Source of the DNA: Mesorhizobium sp. 1M-11
GTDB taxonomy: Bacteria > Pseudomonadota > Alphaproteobacteria > Rhizobiales > Rhizobiaceae
DNA length: 64,000 bases
Assembly (NCBI RefSeq): GCF_001303895.1
Contig: NZ_LJSD01000050.1
Location: 62,001 to 126,000, forward strand
Direction: 5' to 3'
Part shown: positions 9,063 through 15,507 of the stretch, piece after piece
Layout of the letters: the number at the start of each line of letters is the position of its first letter
Numbering within the stretch: position 1 is the first letter of the stretch
Position numbers and translations under genes: made by a program
Notes under the pieces: model-generated
Database searches by the model: none
The model's input: the letters and a program-made list of their open reading frames with translations, nothing else
Told to the model about the DNA's origin: nothing

Positions 9063-9092
9063 TTCGTATTGCTAATTGTTAACAATTGTCAA
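9063..9092 (-). promoter_or_regulatory. Probable promoter of the GntR operon with an embedded palindromic operator
   Basis: On the minus strand a TTGACA box (9087-9092) is followed 18 bases later by TACGAA (9063-9068). The spacer holds the perfect 14-base palindrome AATTGTTAACAATT (9074-9087). Its TTGT/ACAA arms fit the AT-rich operators of FCD-type GntR regulators. The placement suits repression by the gene's own product. Confidence 0.55.
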
Positions 9093-9601
9093 TACAACAT
9101 CACCTACAACTCAATGCTGGGACATATGACCGTGTGATCATCCTGCCGATTGGCTACGGCGGAACAAATACCGTCGATTGGGCTGTCGGCGGCACGTTCA
9201 ACTACAGGTTCAAACTCGCGTTCAAGCGGCTGGCGTCGATTGGCCTGTCAGCCGATTTCATCCTTCAGAGCCTCGGTGGCGCGGATCAGGCGCAAGCGAG
9301 GCCCACAGCCGAGGTGCGTGCAAACCTTAACTCGATCGTTTCAAGCATTAGGGAAGCCGGCTTTGCCAGCACGCCGATTCTCATGGCGATGAGTTCGTGG
9401 GGAACTGGTGGAACCGGTGGCGCTAACGGAACTGCGGTGCGAACCGGTATCACGCAAGCCATCGGCGACAACGCCCACCTATATGCCGGGGCCGATACCG
9501 ATACGATCCCGCTCGGCAACCGCTACGACACGAACCATTTCGATGCCACGGGGTCGGACACAGCGGCAACGCTGTGGAAGAACACTATGGCAGCGATCTA
9601 G
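9086..9601 (+). pseudogene. 5'-truncated SGNH/sialate O-acetylesterase-like gene, probable phage tail-associated remnant
   Basis: The frame encodes about 170 residues. The C-terminal segment DTNHFDATGSDTAA resembles the Asp-x-x-His end of SGNH or SASA esterases, and IILPIGYGGTNT and FILQSLGGADQAQ resemble their core strands. The nucleophile block (GDS-like) expected near the N-terminus is missing. The frame begins within the GntR promoter region with no good ribosome site, so the coding sequence appears cut at its 5' end near 9100. Together with the lysis genes downstream this looks like the remains of a phage receptor-hydrolysing tail protein. The family call is moderate; the truncation is inferred from missing motifs. 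Confidence 0.5.
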
Positions 9602-9609
9602 CAGCCGCC

Positions 9610-9732
9610 CTACAGGATGCTGTTCGCGATATAGAGCTTTTCGCCGGGCTTACATGCCGGATCGGCCTGAGCCAGTGCATAGCACGCAACAAGACCAATC
9701 ACCGCTAACCCAGATCGAATGTACCACATCAT
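9610..9732 (-). CDS. Small exported peptide, 40 residues
   Basis: The minus strand reads MMWYIRSGLAVIGLVACYAL followed by AQADPACKPGEKLYIANSIL and a stop. It has a short positive N-region, a hydrophobic core and a possible cleavage site after ALAQA, leaving a peptide of under 20 residues. An AAGGGGG ribosome site lies just upstream of the ATG pair. It sits between the truncated esterase and the acyltransferase gene, on the same strand as the latter. I do not recognise the family. The evidence is composition and the ribosome site only. Confidence 0.45.
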   Translation of the reverse strand: MMWYIRSGLAVIGLVACYALAQADPACKPGEKLYIANSIL

Positions 9733-9767
9733 TTGAAGCCCCCTTCAACCAGTAGTAACAGATAGGT

Positions 9768-10880
9768 TCAGGCATGTCTCGTTAGTAGCCGTCGAGATAA
9801 AATTTCTTTGAAACGTTTGGAATTCTCAAGCCATGGCGCAGTGGCCATGGCGATGCCGAGGGCGACGATCGCAGTCATGAAAAGGCTTAAGACGGCTCCG
9901 CGCCTAGACGTAAGGCCGGCGGCAATCGACAACGACAGCCCGAGTTCGATCAACGGGAAGTGCAAGACATAAAGCGTATAGGAGTAGCCGGCGCTCGCCA
10001 TAAGAGGGCGGGGCCAGCGTCGTTCAGCATATTTTGGCAGCAGGTAGCCGACTGCAAACACCAAGCAGAAGAGCGCTTGTATTCCGACAGCGAACCTTGT
10101 CGCATCGAAACTGTTGCCCGGGTTGAACGGCGCGAAGACGAACACGCCCGCCAGAAGCAGGATGGCGCCGGAGACAGCCATCAGAGCTGTGGAGCGGAGA
10201 TTGATGGATGCGCCAAAGGCCCACATAGAGGCGAAGAACCAGAAGCCGATGTCGACCTTTGCCCAGAAAAGCGCGACGAAGGCACAAACACATCCTCCGA
10301 CGATGCGGCTCATGGCCGATTTGCCGAAAAAGACAAGAGCAACACCCATCGCCAACAGGTAAAGCTTGACCTCGATATAGAGCGTCCAGAGAGGACCGTT
10401 CATCGCAGTTAAGCCGCTATGGAGGAGCAGGGACTTCCAAAGCTCTTGCGGCGCGTAAACCAATCCATCGGGGCGCAACTGCCCAAGTGGCCCTGCGCCG
10501 CCCGGAAACCCAAAGAAGTGCACAAAGGCCGCCAGTCCGACCATGACGACAAACGCGAAGAGAAATGGCGGGTAGATGCGCGCTGCGCGACTGATCAAGT
10601 AGTCGGCAGGGTCGAATGCCCCGTTACGCCTGATGTTGGCAATAATGCTACCGGTGACCAGTAAGCCGGATAGCACGAAAAATGCGAGCACCGCGCCTCG
10701 AGCCGCGATTCCGCCGATGAATTCCAGCCAAGAATTCGGCGGAACCAGGGGATAGAGGAAAGCTTGGCTAAGATGAGCCGCGAACACGATGAGGGCAGCA
10801 ACGCCCCGCGCCAAATCGTATCTGACAATCTCGTGCTGCACTAACCACCCCTGAACCTTCAGGGCAGGCATAGCTGGCAA
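9768..10880 (-). CDS. Acyltransferase 3 (OafA/NodX-type) membrane protein
   Basis: A 370-residue integral membrane O-acyltransferase with about ten hydrophobic segments. The family motif region appears at the N-terminus as VRYDLARGVAALIVFAAHL, which contains the conserved R-x10-H arrangement, and FFVLSGLLVTGSI and SRAARIYPPF are further hallmarks. These enzymes acetylate surface polysaccharide, peptidoglycan or Nod factors. Phages often carry such genes to change the host O-antigen, which would explain its position between a truncated esterase and lysis genes. Start alternatives exist at 10880 and a few codons downstream. The acceptor is unknown. Confidence 0.85.
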   Translation of the reverse strand: MPAMPALKVQGWLVQHEIVRYDLARGVAALIVFAAHLSQAFLYPLVPPNSWLEFIGGIAARGAVLAFFVLSGLLVTGSIIANIRRNGAFDPADYLISRAARIYPPFLFAFVVMVGLAAFVHFFGFPGGAGPLGQLRPDGLVYAPQELWKSLLLHSGLTAMNGPLWTLYIEVKLYLLAMGVALVFFGKSAMSRIVGGCVCAFVALFWAKVDIGFWFFASMWAFGASINLRSTALMAVSGAILLLAGVFVFAPFNPGNSFDATRFAVGIQALFCLVFAVGYLLPKYAERRWPRPLMASAGYSYTLYVLHFPLIELGLSLSIAAGLTSRRGAVLSLFMTAIVALGIAMATAPWLENSKRFKEILSRRLLTRHA

Positions 10881-10920
10881 TCTCTAAAACGACAATCCGC
10901 GCAGCGAAGGCATGATGTAG

Positions 10921-10998
10921 CTATCTTCGCCTATAGGCCCCAGCCAGAAACGCAAGGACCGCGAACATCGGTCCGATCTGAATTAGCAACTCGCGCAA
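10921..10998 (-). CDS. Possible 25-residue membrane peptide
   Basis: A TTG-started frame preceded by a CGGAGGTG ribosome site encodes a peptide with a central hydrophobic stretch (IGPMFAVLAFLAGAY) ending in three Arg residues. It could be a tiny one-segment membrane protein. The rare start codon and very short length make it uncertain. It lies in the 206-base gap between the acyltransferase and endolysin genes. Confidence 0.22.
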   Translation of the reverse strand: MRELLIQIGPMFAVLAFLAGAYRRR

Positions 10999-11086
10999 GA
11001 CACACCTCCGTCTCGACGCCTTAAAGCGTAGCGGCGCACCAGTCGCGTCCCCCAAACGGGGCATCCTCCAAGAAAAGGACTATTCC

Positions 11087-11644
11087 ATGACGAACGCACC
11101 TGCGGGCGCGGGCGACCGCTATGCTGCCTACCGCCCGATGCTCGACCTAATCGGCAAGTCAGAAGGCACCGACAAGGGCGACAGCTACAACGAGACGCTG
11201 AACTACGGCGCCTATACCGGTGGCGACGTGGATCTCGTCAGCATGACGCTCGACCAGATCGACGCGCTGCAGACGAAGATGTTGGCCAACCGGAAGAACA
11301 AGCTGAAGTCACCGGCGCTCGGCCGGTACCAGATCATCCGGACGACACTCCGCACCATGCGGCAGCAACTCGGGCTTACCGGCCGCGAGAAGTTCGATGC
11401 AGACATGCAGGATCGACTGGCCTGCTATCTGCTTGGCCAGCGCGGCATCGACAAGTGGCTCGCCGGCCGGCTGAAGCTGGACACGCTCATCGGCAATTTA
11501 GCGATGGAATGGGCGTCATTGCCCAAGCCGAACGGCAAGGAGCACTACGAGGGTCAGAACGCCGGCGTGTCCGTGTCCATGGTCAAGGCTGCGCTGGCAG
11601 AGGGTCGGCAAGCGCCATGCCCAAAGCCAGCCGAAGGTCGTTGA
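11087..11644 (+). CDS. Phage endolysin, lambda R-like (GH104-type) muramidase/transglycosylase
   Basis: A 185-residue lysozyme-like protein. The likely catalytic Glu26 lies in LIGKSEGTDKGD, and SPALGRYQIIRTTL matches the GRYQ motif of lambda gpR and GH104 enzymes. QDRLACYLLGQRGI is the usual helix after the active-site cleft. An AAAAGGA ribosome site precedes the ATG. The last dozen residues (QAPCPKPAEGR) are unlike the rest. In the next frame the sequence reads on as QPKVVEKVPVTVETPVVPKE and joins a membrane-anchor coding region at 11676, so the stop at 11644 may result from a frameshift that split a longer protein. It would cleave peptidoglycan during lysis. Confidence 0.85.
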   Translation: MTNAPAGAGDRYAAYRPMLDLIGKSEGTDKGDSYNETLNYGAYTGGDVDLVSMTLDQIDALQTKMLANRKNKLKSPALGRYQIIRTTLRTMRQQLGLTGREKFDADMQDRLACYLLGQRGIDKWLAGRLKLDTLIGNLAMEWASLPKPNGKEHYEGQNAGVSVSMVKAALAEGRQAPCPKPAEGR

Positions 11645-11675
11645 GAAGGTTCCAGTCACGGTCGAAACGCCTGTC

Positions 11676-11903
11676 GTGCCCAAGGAGGTAGACAAGGAGG
11701 TCAAGAAGAAGACCAACCTGTGGGGCCGGCTGACTACGATCTTCGGTTCTGGCGGCGCTGGTATTGCCGGTCTGCTCGGCGCGAACTGGCAGACCATCAT
11801 CGCAATCGGGGGCACCGGCATTGTCATGCTGGTGATCGTCATCTTGCTTCGCCGGCAGATCATCGGGGCCGCGCAAGACATCCGCGGCGCTGTGGAGGGC
11901 TGA
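11676..11903 (+). pseudogene. Membrane-segment protein; likely detached C-terminus of the endolysin or a holin-like gene
   Basis: Read from a GTG at 11676 it gives 75 residues: a charged N-region (PKEVDKEVKKKTNLWG), a glycine-rich stretch and one clear membrane segment (TIIAIGGTGIVMLVIVILLRR). The same frame is open back through 11610 into the end of the endolysin gene, where it encodes a Pro/Val linker (KVVEKVPVTVETPVV). A single-base slip near 11600-11640 would fuse it to the endolysin. As a separate gene it could act as a holin-like or anchor protein. I favour a frameshifted domain because the linker sequence is not random, but a natural separate gene is possible. Confidence 0.5.
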
Positions 11904-11905
11904 CC

Positions 11906-12211
11906 ATGTTGGCCTTCCTCAACTCCAAGATCGGCGTCCACGCCATCTGCGGCCTGATCGGGGCCGCCTTCATCGGATGGACCTACTACGAGGTCTACCA
12001 GTCCGGTCGAGCCTATGAGCGCTCGGCCGTGCTGGAAGCCACTGTCAAAGCACTCAGGGACCGCGCCAATGAAAACGCTGCTGTTGAAGCTCTCGATCCT
12101 CTTGCTCTGTGCATCGAGCTTGGCGGCCTGCCAGACGAATGCACCGCCGAGTTGCAGCGGCTGGGAGTGGATCTCGGTCAAACCGGCAACGGCGGTCTAC
12201 CTCGCCGGTAA
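11906..12211 (+). CDS. Rz-like inner-membrane spanin (i-spanin)
   Basis: A 101-residue protein that begins 3 bases after the previous stop. It has an N-terminal membrane segment (IGVHAICGLIGAAFIGWTYY) followed by a charged helical region (SGRAYERSAVLEATVKALRDRANENAA). This fits the i-spanin layout, which bridges the periplasm during phage lysis. The strongest support is positional: a lipoprotein gene with an o-spanin layout starts inside it in another frame, exactly as in the lambda Rz/Rz1 pair. It is somewhat shorter than lambda Rz. Spanins show little sequence conservation, so the call rests on architecture and neighbours. Confidence 0.65.
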   Translation: MLAFLNSKIGVHAICGLIGAAFIGWTYYEVYQSGRAYERSAVLEATVKALRDRANENAAVEALDPLALCIELGGLPDECTAELQRLGVDLGQTGNGGLPRR

Positions 12212-12281
12212 CGACATCACCGCGGGGCAAGGCATCGCCTCGCACAACAAGCATGGCCGCAACGCCGGCTGCTGGAAATAG
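12069..12281 (+). CDS. Rz1-like outer-membrane lipoprotein spanin (o-spanin), nested in the Rz frame
   Basis: A 70-residue protein starting at ATG 12069 within the i-spanin gene, in a shifted frame, and ending 70 bases beyond it. Its N-terminus MKTLLLKLSILLLCASSLAA is followed by Cys-Gln-Thr-Asn, a clear lipobox (LAAC) for signal peptidase II. The mature part is short and includes PP and KP turns, as expected for an o-spanin. The overlapping arrangement with a membrane-anchored partner is diagnostic of two-component spanins, which fuse inner and outer membranes in the last step of lysis. Nothing suggests decay in this gene. Confidence 0.68.
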   Translation: MKTLLLKLSILLLCASSLAACQTNAPPSCSGWEWISVKPATAVYLAGNDITAGQGIASHNKHGRNAGCWK

Positions 12282-12322
12282 CAAGACAGGGGCACAGGGC
12301 ATTGAAACAGGAAGGCGACGAC

Positions 12323-12466
12323 ATGGCGAACCTCTCTGAGAAGATCGTCAACAACATGTGGATGACCGCCATTGCGCGGCTGTCGATGACCCTTGCTCTG
12401 CCAACCTTGGGCTTCATCTTCTGGCTCTATGCCGGCTGGCAGGGACGAAAAGCTCAGCAAGTTTGA
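12323..12466 (+). pseudogene. Membrane-segment fragment of a split phage gene (5' part)
   Basis: The frame encodes 47 residues with one membrane segment (LSMTLALPTLGFIFWLYAGW) and stops at 12464-12466. The stop comes just after the sequence becomes poorly organised (QGRKAQQV). In the adjacent frame an acidic, helical region begins at about 12441 and continues to 12716. Joining them by a one-base shift gives one plausible protein of about 130 residues: membrane anchor plus coiled coil. It lies next to the spanins and is probably part of the same lysis or morphogenesis module. Confidence 0.45.
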
Positions 12467-12716
12467 GGACAAGATCGAGACCTCGCAGAAGTCCGCTCAG
12501 ACGGCCTCTGATCTCTCCACCAGGCTTTCGGAGCGCCTGACCACGGTCGAGACGAAGCAATCCGAGGCCGCCACCGTCAACGAAAGATTTCAGACCGCGA
12601 CGCTCAATCGCCTGGATAGGGTGCAGGATTCGATTGTCGGATTGTCCAATACCGTCGCGGCTCTGACGGCCACCCTCCAGTCAATCGTCGAGGAGAAACG
12701 CCGCCAGCCACCGTAA
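12441..12716 (+). pseudogene. Coiled-coil fragment of the same split phage gene (3' part)
   Basis: About 91 codons of a regular helical pattern (DEKLSKFEDKIETSQKSAQ, LSERLTTVETKQSEA, LNRLDRVQDSIVGLSNTVAALTA) ending in a stop at 12716. Heptad-like spacing of Leu, Val and Ile suggests a coiled coil. No credible start with a ribosome site was seen in this frame, and it connects naturally to the membrane fragment at 12323-12466 by a frameshift near 12440. A terminator hairpin follows 28 bases later, marking the end of the phage-derived transcription unit. Confidence 0.45.
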
Positions 12717-12744
12717 CCGGATCAAAATTCCACAGAACAATGAT

Positions 12745-12780
12745 GCGCCCCGCTCGGCTTCGGCCTGGCGGGGCGCTTTT
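12745..12780 (+). terminator. Rho-independent terminator of the phage-derived unit
   Basis: GCGCCCCGC (12745-12753) pairs perfectly with GCGGGGCGC (12768-12776), with a 14-base loop, followed by TTTT. It lies 28 bases after the last phage-derived frame. The remaining sequence to the tRNA (12781-13000) shows no convincing gene. Confidence 0.75.
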
Positions 12781-13000
12781 CTGCGTTTGGGGCACTTTTC
12801 CCCAAGGATGGGGAAAGGTGTTGCCATGATGGCAATGCCCAAAGGGGCGTCTCATGTCGCGTTCTATGTCGCGTGGACTGGCGGGGGCTTGGAAGAAGCC
12901 TTGCAAATCAAGGGAAACCGCGCGCAACACAACGCAACATGAAAGTTGCTCATAGCGGAAGACGGCTTCGCGTAAGCGCTTGAATTCACTTGGGAAAAGA

Positions 13001-13077
13001 TGGCGCGCCCGAAGAGATTCGAACTCCTGACCCCCAGATTCGTAGTCTGGTGCTCTATCCAGCTGAGCTACGGGCGC
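13001..13077 (-). tRNA. tRNA-Arg, anticodon ACG, CCA encoded
   Basis: Read on the minus strand, the acceptor arms GCGCCCG (from 13077) and CGGGCGC (ending 13005) pair perfectly. The D-arm GCTCAGCTGGATAGAGC, anticodon stem CCAGA/TCTGG with loop CTACGAA, and T-arm with GTTCGAATC are all present. The anticodon ACG reads CGN Arg codons after deamination to inosine. A discriminator G and an encoded CCA follow. The 3' end faces the phage remnant at lower coordinates, the usual geometry for integration into a tRNA gene. Confidence 0.97.
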
Positions 13078-13223
13078 GCAACAGGCTTTGCCTGATACCG
13101 ATCGGGGCCAGCTTTCGGGGCCAGCCGCGATGCGAGGTGTTCCCTAACGACTCAAATTCCGAAAAGCAAGCCGATCGATGCAAAAGTTTTGCCGTCATTG
13201 TGAAAGGTGGCCGGAAGGCTCCA

Positions 13224-14723
13224 TCAGGCTGACCGCCTGAGACCGCGGCGCGCGCGGTCAAGACTGACGGGCTGGTCGGGGATGCTGACCGAAAACACGG
13301 TGCGGCCACCAATGCTTTCGAGAAGTTCGAGCTTGCCGCCGTGAGCACGAACCAGTTCATGCGCGATTGCCAGGCCAAGGCCGGTGCCGCCGCTGCGCGC
13401 CGCGCCGCGAAAGGCCAGGAAAAGATTCTCCCGTGCCTTCGGGGGCAAGCCCGGGCCGGTGTCGATGACCAATATCTGGCTCACTCCGCCCATGCGCTCG
13501 GCTGAAATGGCAAGCTGCCGCACGACGGAGCCTTCGGTGTCGGCCGCCATCGCCTGCACGGCATTGCGCGACAGGTTGGTCAACACACGAAACAGCTGTT
13601 CCGAATCGGCATCCACCTCGAACCCGGCATCGACGCCGTTTTCGAACTCGATCCCGTCCCCCATGTCGAGCAGGCCATGCACCTCATCGACCAGTTGGCG
13701 CAGACGCAGCATGCGGCGGGCTGGTGGCGCCTCCTGGGCGCGGCCATAGGCCAGCACACCTTCGGTGTAGGAAACGGCGCGGTCCAGGGCCTTCAGCAAT
13801 TTGGGAGCGAAGGCCTGAACGCTGGCATCCTTCACCTGCAGCAGGCGATCCGACAAGAGCTGCGCCGACGCCAATATGTTGCGCATGTCATGGTTGATCT
13901 TCGATACGGCAAGACCGAGATCCGCGAGATGCCGCTGTTCGGCGAGCATCTTTTGCAGACGCGTCTGCATCTGCGCCAGCTCACGCTCGGCAACGCCGAT
14001 TTCATCTGCGCGGGTAGCCGGACAAACAATACGGGTCGGATCGTCAGGTGCCTCCGAGAAAGCCAGCATCGAGCGCGTCATCGTCCGCACCGGACGGATC
14101 ATGATCCGGTCGACCGCGACATAGACGAGCATCGCGGAAAAGACCGAGATCAGCAGTCCGATCAGAGCGATGTTGCGTGAAAAGGACAGCATGGCCGCGC
14201 GCAGCCGGTAATCCGGCATGATCAGCTCGAATTCGCGACCCTGCTCCCCGACAGACCCGAAGATACGAAGCGTGCGATCTCCTCCCGAGAACAATGTCTC
14301 GAGCGCGCCTGAAAGCTGAGCGAACATGCCGGTGTTGGCCATATCGACATGCTCGTCCACCTTGGGGGGCATGGCCGCGACGGCAAGCAGGCGCGAGGCA
14401 TCGCCGTCGCGGACCGCGATTGCCTTCGCGCCCAGCGCCATCAGAAGATCGTCCTGGGCTGTGCGGGAAAGGGCTCCCGGGTCGCCTTCAATCAGAACCA
14501 CCGATACCGCGGCCGCCGTATTGAGGCGCTCGCGCAGCCAGCGCATTCTGTAGTCGGCAATCGAGGGCAGGAAAATCAGCACTTCGGCAAGCAGCACGAA
14601 GACGATGGTGAGCAGAATGAGTTTGGCCGACAGGCCGCGTGCCAGCGGCACAACCCGAGCCAGGGCGCCAGCCGCGGGCCTGGCGGCTTCCGTACTTTCA
14701 ATCGTGGAAGGTTCGACGCTCAT
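13224..14723 (-). CDS. Sensor histidine kinase, membrane-bound, orphan
   Basis: A 499-residue kinase. I place the start at 14723 (MSVEPSTIES); an ATG nine codons upstream is possible. Two membrane segments (about residues 35-57 and 185-207) flank a periplasmic sensor domain. A HAMP-like linker (VDRIMIRPVRTMTRSMLAFSEAP) leads to a dimerisation helix with the phosphoacceptor His in SKINHDMRNILASAQ. The ATPase domain has an N box (LTNLSRNAVQAM), G1 (VIDTGPGLPP) and G2 (GGTGLGLAIA). No response regulator gene is adjacent, so its partner is unknown. It is convergent with the tRNA side and divergent from the rpmH operon. Confidence 0.9.
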   Translation of the reverse strand: MSVEPSTIESTEAARPAAGALARVVPLARGLSAKLILLTIVFVLLAEVLIFLPSIADYRMRWLRERLNTAAAVSVVLIEGDPGALSRTAQDDLLMALGAKAIAVRDGDASRLLAVAAMPPKVDEHVDMANTGMFAQLSGALETLFSGGDRTLRIFGSVGEQGREFELIMPDYRLRAAMLSFSRNIALIGLLISVFSAMLVYVAVDRIMIRPVRTMTRSMLAFSEAPDDPTRIVCPATRADEIGVAERELAQMQTRLQKMLAEQRHLADLGLAVSKINHDMRNILASAQLLSDRLLQVKDASVQAFAPKLLKALDRAVSYTEGVLAYGRAQEAPPARRMLRLRQLVDEVHGLLDMGDGIEFENGVDAGFEVDADSEQLFRVLTNLSRNAVQAMAADTEGSVVRQLAISAERMGGVSQILVIDTGPGLPPKARENLFLAFRGAARSGGTGLGLAIAHELVRAHGGKLELLESIGGRTVFSVSIPDQPVSLDRARRGLRRSA

Positions 14724-14831
14724 ACACCCAGTGCCGCCATGCCTTGCCATGCAAACTAGGCAATTGTGACGGAATTTCCAGCCATATGACGAGATGGGCC
14801 AACGCGAGCGAATCTTTGCCGCCGAGTCGGA

Positions 14832-14860
14832 TTGACTTCCAAAACCCTTCTACCTATAAG
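14832..14860 (+). promoter_or_regulatory. Sigma-70-type promoter of rpmH-rnpA-yidC
   Basis: TTGACT (14832-14837), a 17-base spacer and TATAAG (14855-14860) form a strong housekeeping promoter 125 bases before the rpmH start codon. The leader is long enough for regulatory structure, but I saw no clear hairpin in it. Confidence 0.7.
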
Positions 14861-14985
14861 CCCCGCTCACGCTCGGGCCCCAGAACCCGGCGCGGTTTCG
14901 GTCGCGCCAAACAGGGCCCAGCCAACAAGCTCCTGTTACAGAGTGACAGACACAAGAAGGGCCGCACGCCGCGGTATTTAAACAA

Positions 14986-15120
14986 ATGAAGCGCACCTAC
15001 CAACCCTCCAAGCTCGTTCGCAAGCGCCGGCACGGATTCCGTGCTCGCATGGCCACCAAGGGTGGCCGCGGAGTCGTCGCTGCCCGCCGCAATCGCGGTC
15101 GCAAGCGGCTGTCCGCTTAA
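14986..15120 (+). CDS. rpmH: 50S ribosomal protein L34
   Basis: The frame encodes 44 residues beginning MKRTYQPSKLVRKRRHGFRA and ending RKRLSA, the usual length and sequence of bacterial L34. It is a very basic structural protein of the large ribosomal subunit. As in most bacteria it is followed by rnpA. The two are separated by 34 bases and probably share the promoter at 14832-14860. Confidence 0.98.
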   Translation: MKRTYQPSKLVRKRRHGFRARMATKGGRGVVAARRNRGRKRLSA

Positions 15121-15154
15121 GCGGACGCTACGGCCGTTGCCCTCGACCCGGCCA

Positions 15155-15487
15155 ATGGGACAGGCACCCAAACGGCTTCTGAAACGCACGGATTTCCTGA
15201 CCGTCCGGCGCGGTGAAAAGCGGCGCGGGCGGTTTTTCCTCGTTGAAGTGCTGAACCGCGGCGATCGCGAAGCGCCGCGTGTCGGCTTCACGGTCACCAA
15301 GAAGGTCGGCAACGCCGTCGTGCGCAACCGGGTTCGCCGGCGGCTGAAAGAAGCCGTGCGCACTTATGCCGCCGCTGACATGGAAAGCGGCCATGACTAT
15401 GTCATTGTGGGGCGCGAGGATGTACTCGCCGCGCCATTCGGTGAGCTGAAAGCCGAGCTTTCCCGCCGTATCCACGCAAAACGCTAG
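15155..15487 (+). CDS. rnpA: Ribonuclease P protein component
   Basis: A 110-residue basic protein that assists the RNase P RNA in trimming tRNA 5' leaders. The start at 15155 (MGQAPKRLLKRTDF) gives the usual length; a longer in-frame reading from 15041 would overlap rpmH. The RNR-type signature appears as GNAVVRNRVRRRLKEAVR near residues 62-79, and RVGFTVTKKVGNAV precedes it. It is followed 20 bases later by yidC, without the small yidD gene often found between them in other bacteria. Confidence 0.95.
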   Translation: MGQAPKRLLKRTDFLTVRRGEKRRGRFFLVEVLNRGDREAPRVGFTVTKKVGNAVVRNRVRRRLKEAVRTYAAADMESGHDYVIVGREDVLAAPFGELKAELSRRIHAKR

Positions 15488-15507
15488 CGCGACAGGCCAA
15501 GGTCTCG

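Noticed and set aside
9040..9110. A second copy of the tRNA-Arg 3' end as the left attachment site of the phage remnant
   Set aside because: I searched by eye for the T-arm and anticodon-arm sequence near the left boundary and found no match. The boundary has probably been lost by deletion.
9044..13000. An active prophage or gene transfer agent
   Set aside because: No integrase, terminase, capsid, portal or replication genes were found, and two genes seem frameshifted.
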